A stretch of DNA of 40,735 nt from Nitrosomonas mobilis. Its GTDB lineage: Bacteria; Pseudomonadota; Gammaproteobacteria; Burkholderiales; Nitrosomonadaceae. Below the pieces are notes generated by a model, which did no database searches, had not been told where the DNA came from, and was given only the letters and a program-made list of their open reading frames with translations. This document shows, one piece after another, positions 27,047 through 34,954 of this stretch; position 1 is the stretch's first letter; every line of letters begins with the position of its first letter. Made by a program: the position numbers and the translations under genes. Location of the stretch: the NCBI RefSeq assembly GCF_900103035.1, contig NZ_FMWO01000037.1, forward strand, positions 1 through 40,735, read 5' to 3'.

Positions 27047-28984
27047 GTGATTAAGCCTAATTCTCTGGAAAGCAACCAGATAGCCAATATCGATAGTGAA
27101 AAATTTGACTATGTCGTCATAGGTTCCGGCGCAGGAGGAGGGCCGCTTGCCTGCAACCTGGCTCTGGAAGGTTTCCGGGTGTTGTTGTTGGAGGCTGGGG
27201 GAGATGATGAGCCGTGTGATTACAAGGTACCGGCGTTTCATGCACGTGCTTCGGAAAATGAAGCACTTCGTTGGGACTATTTCGTGCGTCATTATGACGA
27301 TAAAACTCAACAAGAGCGGGACTGCAAGTTTAGCGAAGAAAAAGATGGTGTGCTTTATCCCCGCTCGGGCACACTAGGTGGATGTACCGCACATAATGCC
27401 ATGGTTTTGATGTATCCCCACAATAGTGATTGGGATTACATAGCAAAACTAATGAATGACCCAAGCTGGCATAGCAAAAATATGCACAAGTACTTCCAGC
27501 GCTTGGAACGCTGCGAATATGTTTCAAGATGGAAAATTTGGAGTCGCCATGGGTTTGAAGGCTGGCTGCCCACCAACCAGGCCAACCCTTGGATGCTATG
27601 GAGGGACAAGGTGCTAACAAAACTGACGGTCGCCGCGGTGACAGAATCCCGGCGCATGATGCATCCGTTAAAACGTTTTTTCCTGGGAATTCTGAAATTT
27701 ATTATTCGCTTCGATCCCAATGACTGGCGCTTAATTCGCAGAATCCCTGAAGGTTTATGCAAAATTCCGATGACTACTCAACACGGCAAGCGGGTTGGAT
27801 CTAGAGAGTACATCCAGCGGGTGCGTGAGCAATGCCCTGACAAACTGGTAATAAGAACCCACTCATTGGTTCAGCGTATTTTGCTCGACGAACATAACAA
27901 AGCTTATGGTGTGGAGTATCGTGTGGGTGCTCATCAATATCGCGCTGATCCTCGACACAAAGAGGCAGTTGTTTCCGAAACAAAAACAGTTTGTGTGGAA
28001 CGCGAAGTCATTATAGCTGCAGGCGCTTTCAATACTCCCCAACTGCTCATGCTCTCCGGGATTGGTCTGCGGGAAGAGTTGGAAAAACATGAGATTGAGG
28101 TAAAAGTGGAGCTGCCAGGCGTAGGGAAAAATTTGCAGGATCGCTATGAAGTCGGTGTGGTAACGAGACTTAAAGAAAATATTCCCTTGATCAAAGGAAT
28201 GAAGTTACGCCCGCCTGAGCCTGGAGAAGAACCCGATCCACAATACGCCCTATGGCTTCAGGAGAAAGGACCGTATACCACGAACGGTGCAACGGTCGCT
28301 CTCATCAAGCGTTCTTCTTCCAAACAGTGGGATGATGATCCGGATCTGTTAATTTTCGGATTACTCGGAAATTTTAGCGGATACTACCCTGGCTATGCTC
28401 ATGACATTACCAGAGATAACAGCCGTTACCCCAATGCACTGTGTCATAAAAATGATGATCGCTCCGATACCTGCCAGGAAAATATCTTTACCTGGGCCAT
28501 TCTTAAAGCGCACGCGAATAACAAAGGCCATGTCACCTTGCGGTCTAGCGATCCGCGTGATGTTCCTGACATTAGTTTCAACTATTTCCCCAAAGATTCG
28601 GATGGCAGCGATGGTGAGAAGGATTTGGATTCAGTAGTAGAGGGTGTAGAAACTGTCCGCAATATCCTCGAATATTGCGGAGATCTGGTTGACGAAGAGA
28701 TCCTACCAGGAGCAAATGTCAGCAGTCGCGATGAAATCCGTCAATTTATCAAAGATCAGGCCTGGGGGCATCATGCTTCCTGCACCTGCAAAATGGGGCC
28801 ACAGAGCGATAAAATGGCAGTGGTTGACAGCCGATTCCGCGTGCATGGAACCACTAATCTACGCATCGTTGATGCCTCAATCTTCCCCAAAATACCCGGC
28901 TTTTTCATCGTATCTGCCATTTACATGATCAGCGAGAAAGCCAGTGAAATCATTATTGAAGATGCAAGAGTGAACGCTTCTTAA
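27047..28984 (+). CDS. GMC-family flavin oxidoreductase
   Basis: This 645-residue FAD-dependent alcohol or polyol oxidoreductase begins with the dinucleotide-binding motif DYVVIGSGAGGGPLACNLA (Gly 26, 28, 30). The GMC signature appears in the GTLGGCTAHNAMVLMYP region. The C-terminal substrate domain has WGHHASCTCKMGP, with active-site histidines about 575-576, and ends in the usual LRIVDASIFPKIPGFF. It is about 100 residues longer than typical choline-dehydrogenase-like members because of an insertion around residues 160-260. No signal peptide is seen. The GTG start follows TTGGAAAT. It may oxidise hydroxylated lipids made by the neighbours; the true substrate is unknown. It converges on the alpha-dioxygenase-like gene with 28 bases between. 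Confidence 0.88.
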   Translation: MIKPNSLESNQIANIDSEKFDYVVIGSGAGGGPLACNLALEGFRVLLLEAGGDDEPCDYKVPAFHARASENEALRWDYFVRHYDDKTQQERDCKFSEEKDGVLYPRSGTLGGCTAHNAMVLMYPHNSDWDYIAKLMNDPSWHSKNMHKYFQRLERCEYVSRWKIWSRHGFEGWLPTNQANPWMLWRDKVLTKLTVAAVTESRRMMHPLKRFFLGILKFIIRFDPNDWRLIRRIPEGLCKIPMTTQHGKRVGSREYIQRVREQCPDKLVIRTHSLVQRILLDEHNKAYGVEYRVGAHQYRADPRHKEAVVSETKTVCVEREVIIAAGAFNTPQLLMLSGIGLREELEKHEIEVKVELPGVGKNLQDRYEVGVVTRLKENIPLIKGMKLRPPEPGEEPDPQYALWLQEKGPYTTNGATVALIKRSSSKQWDDDPDLLIFGLLGNFSGYYPGYAHDITRDNSRYPNALCHKNDDRSDTCQENIFTWAILKAHANNKGHVTLRSSDPRDVPDISFNYFPKDSDGSDGEKDLDSVVEGVETVRNILEYCGDLVDEEILPGANVSSRDEIRQFIKDQAWGHHASCTCKMGPQSDKMAVVDSRFRVHGTTNLRIVDASIFPKIPGFFIVSAIYMISEKASEIIIEDARVNAS

Positions 28985-29012
28985 TTTTTTATGTATCACC
29001 TGGAAGGACGGC

Positions 29013-31877
29013 TTACTGAGCAAATGCTTTATCTTCCTCGGCACCATGCCGAGGTTGCCATTGAGTACTGTAATATTCTCCGCGATCTCGCGCCCAGGGA
29101 TCGAATATATTGACCACGCTCTGCAGCTCATCCGCCAGTTCCGGCAACGTTCTCAACAGGACGCGCTTTAATGGAGAAACCGCCTGCTGATGGCCATTGG
29201 GCATCTCTTCCTCCATTACCTCCGGGCCGGGTCCGTTGTGCATCACCCACGCCACCCCCAGGGTACTATAAAATTCCGGGCGAAAGCTCGAGGTAAAAAA
29301 CCGGTCGCTGAAGAGTCTGCGCGAAGCATTGAGAATGAACACAACGAATTGGGTTTCGGAAATGGAAAAGCCGTGCGGCCGTTTGAATTCTGCCAGCCAG
29401 CCGACGACCGCATCGACATCTTCGATATTGTCAACAAGACTGCCGTCTGGATGTCCCAGACAATCGTTAATGGGTGATTTGTTTTCATTCAGTTGAGCGT
29501 TTGTGATTAGTTTGGATTCATCGCACCGATGCTGACCGTATACCTCGCGTAACGTATGCACAAGCTGCTCCTGTTCGCGACGAACGGACGAATCCTCGGA
29601 CAAGCGTGGATCAATGAAATCATCAAAGCTGGTCAATTGTTTCAGTCCGTACTGCCGGCGAAATTCGTTATAGCGTGGAATACCCCGCTCCCGGTCGCGG
29701 ATGAGATCAAGCGCAGCAATATCGATTTGCCGGGTAGATGATTGCAGATGGGGCATCTTCAAGGTTTGCAAAAACCGGGGGTGATTCTGGGTCGTCAACT
29801 CACCTGCTCGCTGACGACCCATGCTGAGCGCCCAGTTTGCCAGGCCCTTTTGTCGCATTGCCTCAGTCGCTTTGCCGCGAAAGGTGTCGATAATGGGTAT
29901 TTTCTGCCGAGTGACATTCGGATTGCTATGCCATTCGCGGTATTCGATCAGATCCGGTAACAAAGGATGCAATCGGTATACCGAGACAAATTCTTCGGGA
30001 AAACTGAAAGGAGAGCCAAAATGGTTGACCCCGCCGTTGATGTCGTCGTTGTTGGTGAGCGTCCAGATATCCTTCCTGTTGCGATCAACCAGGGAATAGA
30101 ACGGCGTTCCTTCATAGCGATGATTACCTAACCCAAAGATGCCTGCTCCACCTGCGAAAGCTGCATGGAAACTATTATTGGTATTATCCGTGTCGTCGAG
30201 CTGGCGAATAATTTCTCTCAGTGCCTCAGACACCGCATCATGTTTATGAAAAAGGCCATGCCAGTTGGCGTTCATTCCTCGATACAACGGCTCGTTGTAC
30301 AGCAGTTGCGTCGTCCATTCGACGGTGTGAATCTTGGCGATCTCGGCAGAAATAACCAGCCGCGTCACATTGAATAACTCGTCCGGCGTGACATCTTGAT
30401 GGCGAATAATGATCTCAGGTTCGGCTGGATTTCTCAAGCCGCTGTCAGTATCGGGGGCCCTGGCTGCCTGCTTGCGGAATTCTTCAACAAAGGCATTGTG
30501 TTCTCTAGCAAAGACGTTGTGAAAAAAACTCAATCCAATGGACCAGTTATCAGGGAAAGCGGTTGCTTCCTGACCCGACCATTCCGGATTGATCGGATCA
30601 TCTGTTTCAAAGATCGGCAAATATCCAAGCTTATCGCTCTTGTCCACACTTTCTCTTACAGGGATCAGCAACAATTTGGCGGCATCCTCGGGATCTCGTT
30701 TCACCCGTTGACTGGAGCGTTCGTCATAACCATAAAGCTGCGAGGCATCCCACCAGGCCGTCACGTAATTGCGTGTGGTCTTTGGCGCCCGGGTGAGATA
30801 GGATCGACCGTCATGCATAAATGATGCGGGTGGTGCGTCATCAGCAACTGGTGCAACATTGATTCTGTCATCTGGCCGGCAGCCCAGTTGCTGGATCTCC
30901 TCCTTCGTCAATGGCTGCTCGATATTATCAATCCGCTGGGCCGTACAACCAACTGTCATCCACGCTGGCTGATCAGACGTCTCTTCCACATGAGAGAACC
31001 AGTCATGGGTCATGAATTGAATCCAGAAAGTTGCCAGCACATTCAAGGACGGTGCCTTTTTGTAATCACATTCGGCTTCCTCCAAGCCGCCGGGCAACCC
31101 GTAGCCGCTTTGACATTTATCAGGCTGTGACTGCGTGCGCGTAAACAATTTTCGGCTGATGACCTGTGGATCAGGCTTCAACAAGCCTAACCGATCTCCA
31201 TGGCGATTCCTGGTCATCTCATTGAGATCCAGATCAGGAAAGGTGACATCAAACTGAACATTGCGTGCAAAGAGCTGATGGGTCGAACCCATCAATGGAT
31301 TGTAAATATCGTTGCAGATGCCAGTGACGGTACGAAAGCGAATCAGCGCACCTCTGCAGACTTGCTCTTGATCACCTTTAACATCCTTGTAGTTGGGATG
31401 GGCTGGCGGCAACTGCATCTCCGGCCAGGTTTGCAACACAGGACCTGCTCTGCCATCACGGCCTGTGATATAAGTCTGGTAGGTGCCACTATTGTCGAAA
31501 AGGTTGAATTTGATGAGCTCGATGCGCTGTAACTCCAGTTCATAGAGCGCACTGTTGATGCCACGTTCATTGGGCCCGAAAAAGGTGCTGGCTAATAGCG
31601 TCGAAGGAGACAGTGATGAGCTATCCCCTGCAGCCCAGAAATTTGGCCAATCCAGCCAGGGGCTCTGGCTGAGCACACCAATCGCATGATCTCCGCCCAG
31701 ACAATGCGCCCGTCTCTCAGGGATCTTGCCGAGAAACCGCTGCTCTCTTGTCTTTGCAACGCGCTGAATATCACCCTGTATGAGTACCGTCAGACAGGAA
31801 ATTTCAGATTCCAGGGCATCACATCCGTTCACAAGCAGTAATCCTGTCAGTGCTATGGCTATCGAGAAGCGACTCAT
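29013..31877 (-). CDS. Alpha-dioxygenase-like haem peroxidase lipoprotein
   Basis: This animal-type haem peroxidase of about 954 residues is closest in motif to plant fatty-acid alpha-dioxygenases (PIOX). In full-frame numbering, WIQFMTHDW holds the distal Q294 and H298, then comes TAWWDASQLYG, LSFFHNVFAREHNAF, AEIAKIHTVEW, and the catalytic Tyr/proximal His motif VYRLHPLLPD (Y641, H644). Alpha-dioxygenases insert oxygen at C2 of fatty acids. Here a lipoprotein signal (IALTGLLLVNGC) and roughly 250 extra N-terminal residues precede the catalytic domain; the family norm is about 640 residues. The start could be ATG 31898, but ATG 31877 gives a normal lipoprotein signal. It follows the autotransporter gene closely. 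Confidence 0.85.
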   Translation of the reverse strand: MSRFSIAIALTGLLLVNGCDALESEISCLTVLIQGDIQRVAKTREQRFLGKIPERRAHCLGGDHAIGVLSQSPWLDWPNFWAAGDSSSLSPSTLLASTFFGPNERGINSALYELELQRIELIKFNLFDNSGTYQTYITGRDGRAGPVLQTWPEMQLPPAHPNYKDVKGDQEQVCRGALIRFRTVTGICNDIYNPLMGSTHQLFARNVQFDVTFPDLDLNEMTRNRHGDRLGLLKPDPQVISRKLFTRTQSQPDKCQSGYGLPGGLEEAECDYKKAPSLNVLATFWIQFMTHDWFSHVEETSDQPAWMTVGCTAQRIDNIEQPLTKEEIQQLGCRPDDRINVAPVADDAPPASFMHDGRSYLTRAPKTTRNYVTAWWDASQLYGYDERSSQRVKRDPEDAAKLLLIPVRESVDKSDKLGYLPIFETDDPINPEWSGQEATAFPDNWSIGLSFFHNVFAREHNAFVEEFRKQAARAPDTDSGLRNPAEPEIIIRHQDVTPDELFNVTRLVISAEIAKIHTVEWTTQLLYNEPLYRGMNANWHGLFHKHDAVSEALREIIRQLDDTDNTNNSFHAAFAGGAGIFGLGNHRYEGTPFYSLVDRNRKDIWTLTNNDDINGGVNHFGSPFSFPEEFVSVYRLHPLLPDLIEYREWHSNPNVTRQKIPIIDTFRGKATEAMRQKGLANWALSMGRQRAGELTTQNHPRFLQTLKMPHLQSSTRQIDIAALDLIRDRERGIPRYNEFRRQYGLKQLTSFDDFIDPRLSEDSSVRREQEQLVHTLREVYGQHRCDESKLITNAQLNENKSPINDCLGHPDGSLVDNIEDVDAVVGWLAEFKRPHGFSISETQFVVFILNASRRLFSDRFFTSSFRPEFYSTLGVAWVMHNGPGPEVMEEEMPNGHQQAVSPLKRVLLRTLPELADELQSVVNIFDPWARDRGEYYSTQWQPRHGAEEDKAFAQ

Positions 31878-31906
31878 CTGAAATCCAGGAAACCTCATAT
31901 AAACTG

Positions 31907-33199
31907 TTAGAAATTCATACGAATCCCACCAGAAATGATATTGTTCTCCGCGTGCTTGATAATTAATCTGTCGTAATTAATGTACCCGATAATCGAGCGG
32001 GCAAACAGCATTTGCACTCCAACCCCCAGGTTTGCCCAATTGCGCACTGAGCTTGCAACTGCCATTGATGCAGAAGTGGGGCTATAGTTCTGGCCAGTGA
32101 AACCGGCTGTGATAGTTCTGGCATTGTTTTCAAATTCATGTACCCATTCTGCACGCAGTCTCGGGATAATGACGGGAATAAAAGTCCTGGTGCTAATTGC
32201 ATGACTAAGTTCAACGCCTAATGTACTGGTAACCGAGCGTATGGTTTGTTTATTCACAGACATAGCAAGAGATAAACTGTCGTTCCCATTATGAGCAACG
32301 CCACCTTTTTCCTGAAAGCTCTGGATACTAATATCACTAAAGTCCCCGCGACCATATCCTCGCAGATTCCATCCATCCATTAAAGTAAAGGTATACCCAC
32401 CACCCACGCTAGCAAAAAACTGATTAGCATCATAGTTGGCCGTGGCGTTATCAAACGTGATGCCATTTTGACTCGAAACGCTGCGTGTGGAACGATAATT
32501 AACCAAAGCATACCCTCCCATCAGAGTTAAGTAGCTATTGGTAGTTGGTCTGAAAAGCACAAAGGGTGCAAACCGATAGCTATCGGAATTCAAGTCCCCA
32601 CTCGCCAATCTCAAATTACGATCTGTCCCCAGATAATTAAAGGAGAAGCCGCCAATCAATTTTTGATTAAACGAATAATCAATCACCAAATTGGTTTGCC
32701 GGGTATTTAATTGAAAACCAGTCTGGCCTTGAGCGTTATCACGTTCACCAAAGCTCCCGCCACCGCTAAGCGAAACCCCTACAGGCCCTATAAAACCAGA
32801 AGTGCCAAATGATGGCGTGCCTGCTACTGACGCCGAGCTTTGTAGTAAAAAAGAAGATTGTTGCTGACGTTTCTCAGCAGAGCGACCTGTCAGCCGCTGC
32901 ATGCTTTCATTCGTGCTGCGAATAAACTGATAGGGAGAAGTAATTGCGATTGACTCGGCTTGAATCGCTGCTTGTGGAGACAGATTCTGCGCGGTAATAT
33001 CGTTTACCCCACCTACTAAAGAACAAGCTATTGCTAATGAGGGATCTTCACTTGTGTTTTGACCACAAACACCCCTCAAATTATCCAGTGCAAGAGCTTG
33101 TCCGGGTGTTTCTCCGCTGGCCGTCACAAACGGCCCGAAACCAAGCGTTAGCGCAGTAACCGTATATAAGCCTCTTTTTAATCGACGAACCTTGGTCAT
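31907..33199 (-). CDS. Autotransporter-type outer-membrane beta-barrel protein
   Basis: This 430-residue exported protein has a signal peptide (RGLYTVTALTLGFGPFVTASG). A passenger-like region of about 100 residues contains the Cys pair CGQNTSEDPSLAIAC. The rest is a roughly 280-residue autotransporter beta-barrel of alternating aromatic strands (GGFSFNYLGTD, LMGGYALVNYRS, FFASVGGGYTF), ending in the outer-membrane signature GGIRMNF with C-terminal Phe. The passenger is too short to name an effector. The start at 33199 fits the signal peptide, with AAGGGGAG about ten bases before it. It sits 30 bases or less from the downstream haem peroxidase gene. Confidence 0.85.
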   Translation of the reverse strand: MTKVRRLKRGLYTVTALTLGFGPFVTASGETPGQALALDNLRGVCGQNTSEDPSLAIACSLVGGVNDITAQNLSPQAAIQAESIAITSPYQFIRSTNESMQRLTGRSAEKRQQQSSFLLQSSASVAGTPSFGTSGFIGPVGVSLSGGGSFGERDNAQGQTGFQLNTRQTNLVIDYSFNQKLIGGFSFNYLGTDRNLRLASGDLNSDSYRFAPFVLFRPTTNSYLTLMGGYALVNYRSTRSVSSQNGITFDNATANYDANQFFASVGGGYTFTLMDGWNLRGYGRGDFSDISIQSFQEKGGVAHNGNDSLSLAMSVNKQTIRSVTSTLGVELSHAISTRTFIPVIIPRLRAEWVHEFENNARTITAGFTGQNYSPTSASMAVASSVRNWANLGVGVQMLFARSIIGYINYDRLIIKHAENNIISGGIRMNF

Positions 33200-33255
33200 G
33201 ATAATCTCCCCTTTGAGTGAATAAGCTATTGTGATCTGATGTCCTCAAGGCATTT

Positions 33256-33966
33256 TTATGGGCCGACAAAAACTAATTGTCGTCCGTTCTCTGAGAGGGC
33301 AGGCTGTATGCAATACTCAGGACAAGGAATCACTGTCTCCGGTATTTGCTCCCCGATAATGTGAATTTTATTGTTCCCTTCTTCATTATCGAGTGCATCG
33401 AACATCGGCTGACTTTCGACAAATACTTTAACATGGCCGTAACTCCGGAAATCTCTGCTCAGCCGAGCCGCTGCAGTGCGATCTTCTTCATTTTCCTTAT
33501 CATAGGGTAAAAACGTTGTTTTTCCATTGGCCAGTGACAGTACGGCTGGCACTGAATTCTGAAGAATCAGGACTGATTTGGCATCACGCTTGTCGAAACC
33601 ATGAAGGGTTATGGAGCCAGCTAGGGGATAAAGTACTTTTTCCTCGTTTCCTTCTGTATCCAGTTGCACTAGTTTATTTCCTTTTATTGCAAGAATCTGG
33701 CTGCTGCCAGGAATCCATAAAGGGGAGTGATAAGTCCCGTCACGGGTAATTGGCTTTGGTCTGTAAGCTCCCGTTCCATCAATTTTGCTCAGCCAAAGAT
33801 TTCCTTGCAAAATAGTTGCCGTACCTCTAACCCCACTTGGAGCAACAGAAATACCCATCACTCGTAGTATGTCGGAGAAACTACCTGCCATCACACTATG
33901 CGAAGGTAATAATACTACTATGCATAATACAATTATTTTTTGGGGCAATGACATATTCATGATCAT
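33256..33966 (-). CDS. Exported beta-propeller-like protein
   Basis: This 236-residue protein has a signal peptide (MSLPQKIIVLCIVVLLPSHSVMAG). The mature part has TolB/WD-like strands (GNLWLSKIDGTGAYRPKPITRDGTYHSPLWIPGSSQILAIKGNKLVQLDTEGN), typical of beta-propeller repeats that display ligands or proteins. It is too short for a full propeller, so it may be partial or oligomeric. ATG 33966 is chosen because GGAGGG lies eight bases upstream; the frame opens further upstream into the preceding gene, and the longer start is unlikely. It follows the membrane protein gene with essentially no gap. Function unknown. Confidence 0.6.
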   Translation of the reverse strand: MIMNMSLPQKIIVLCIVVLLPSHSVMAGSFSDILRVMGISVAPSGVRGTATILQGNLWLSKIDGTGAYRPKPITRDGTYHSPLWIPGSSQILAIKGNKLVQLDTEGNEEKVLYPLAGSITLHGFDKRDAKSVLILQNSVPAVLSLANGKTTFLPYDKENEEDRTAAARLSRDFRSYGHVKVFVESQPMFDALDNEEGNNKIHIIGEQIPETVIPCPEYCIQPALSENGRQLVFVGP

Positions 33967-33970
33967 TTCT

Positions 33971-34936
33971 TTATCCCTCCTCTTTTGGTGAAGTGCTGCT
34001 GAATAAAAATTTGAAGATGTGATCGTATCCGGTAATCTCCATTCTCTGAGTATCATTTTTAGGTAGCGTCATTAAGCTCCTTTTGTAATTACCTCCTTGC
34101 TGTTTCCTGAGTAAAAAGGTTTTGCCTTCATTTCCTTCCCAGACCAGCCAGGCCTGATCATCTGGTTTAAGTACGCCCAGAGTATCCAGTCCATTTACCC
34201 GAGGCATTGATTTATCAAGCACAAGAATTCCATAATTTACCGGCAGCAACAGCAATTGCACACCTAGCAGAAAGCCGAGCAACAATCTGGTTATCCCAGA
34301 ACGAATCATTTGATTTGAGCTATTTCTCAAGGTATAAAAAAATATACTGGCAGAAGCCAGCACTCCACCCAGCAAGCTAATAAAATACAGTGTCATGGGC
34401 CCATCAGTCTTGGCAAGCAATAAATAGCGAAGCCATAAAGGTTCGGCAGGAAGATCTCCAGCCAGCAGCAGATTACTGAGGAGAATACTTTGCCGCATTA
34501 CCAGTTGAATTATTAAAAGAGTAAAAAGAATGCCTAACCACGCCAGTCGGTTGGATGCAAGCCACCATGACTGGAAGTTTTGCCATTGGCGCTGATAAAA
34601 ATTACCCAACTTTACCCGGAAGCCTCTAGGCAGTAGTCGATAAAGCAGATAAATCGGCGCTACTACTGATAAAAATGACACCAGGATCAGCAGTAGCAAA
34701 CTTGGTACTAATGAGACCAAATAGATGAGAAATTTATTGCCGGTAAACAAATAGCGTTCATCAATTACTGATAAATCGGTGCCCACACCCAGCGCAGTCA
34801 GATGAAACCGCAGTGCCAGATAACCAATCACATACAAAAAGAAACTAAATAAAACAGTATAGGAGGCCCAATGGGAAGCAAGATTCTGAGTTCCCCTGTT
34901 GATTGCTGCCCACAGATCTTCACCCTTAACTTCCAT
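33971..34936 (-). CDS. Multi-pass membrane protein of unknown function
   Basis: This 321-residue inner-membrane protein has about five hydrophobic helices (YTVLFSFFLYVIGYLALRF, KFLIYLVSLVPSLLLLILVSF, LGILFTLLIIQLVM, TLYFISLLGGVLASASIFFY and LLLGFLLGVQLLLLPVNYGI). A soluble C-terminal tail of about 85 residues follows. I do not recognise a family. The ATG at 34936 is 18 bases after the caspase-like gene's stop, and the next gene's ribosome binding site follows its stop at once. The tight caspase-like/membrane/propeller arrangement suggests one functional unit. Confidence 0.65.
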   Translation of the reverse strand: MEVKGEDLWAAINRGTQNLASHWASYTVLFSFFLYVIGYLALRFHLTALGVGTDLSVIDERYLFTGNKFLIYLVSLVPSLLLLILVSFLSVVAPIYLLYRLLPRGFRVKLGNFYQRQWQNFQSWWLASNRLAWLGILFTLLIIQLVMRQSILLSNLLLAGDLPAEPLWLRYLLLAKTDGPMTLYFISLLGGVLASASIFFYTLRNSSNQMIRSGITRLLLGFLLGVQLLLLPVNYGILVLDKSMPRVNGLDTLGVLKPDDQAWLVWEGNEGKTFLLRKQQGGNYKRSLMTLPKNDTQRMEITGYDHIFKFLFSSTSPKEEG

Positions 34937-34954
34937 TTTTATGGACAGCCTGAC

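Noticed and set aside
29821..30099. Plus-strand open frames opposite the alpha-dioxygenase-like gene
   Set aside because: They have no motif or ribosome binding site and overlap a strongly supported long gene.
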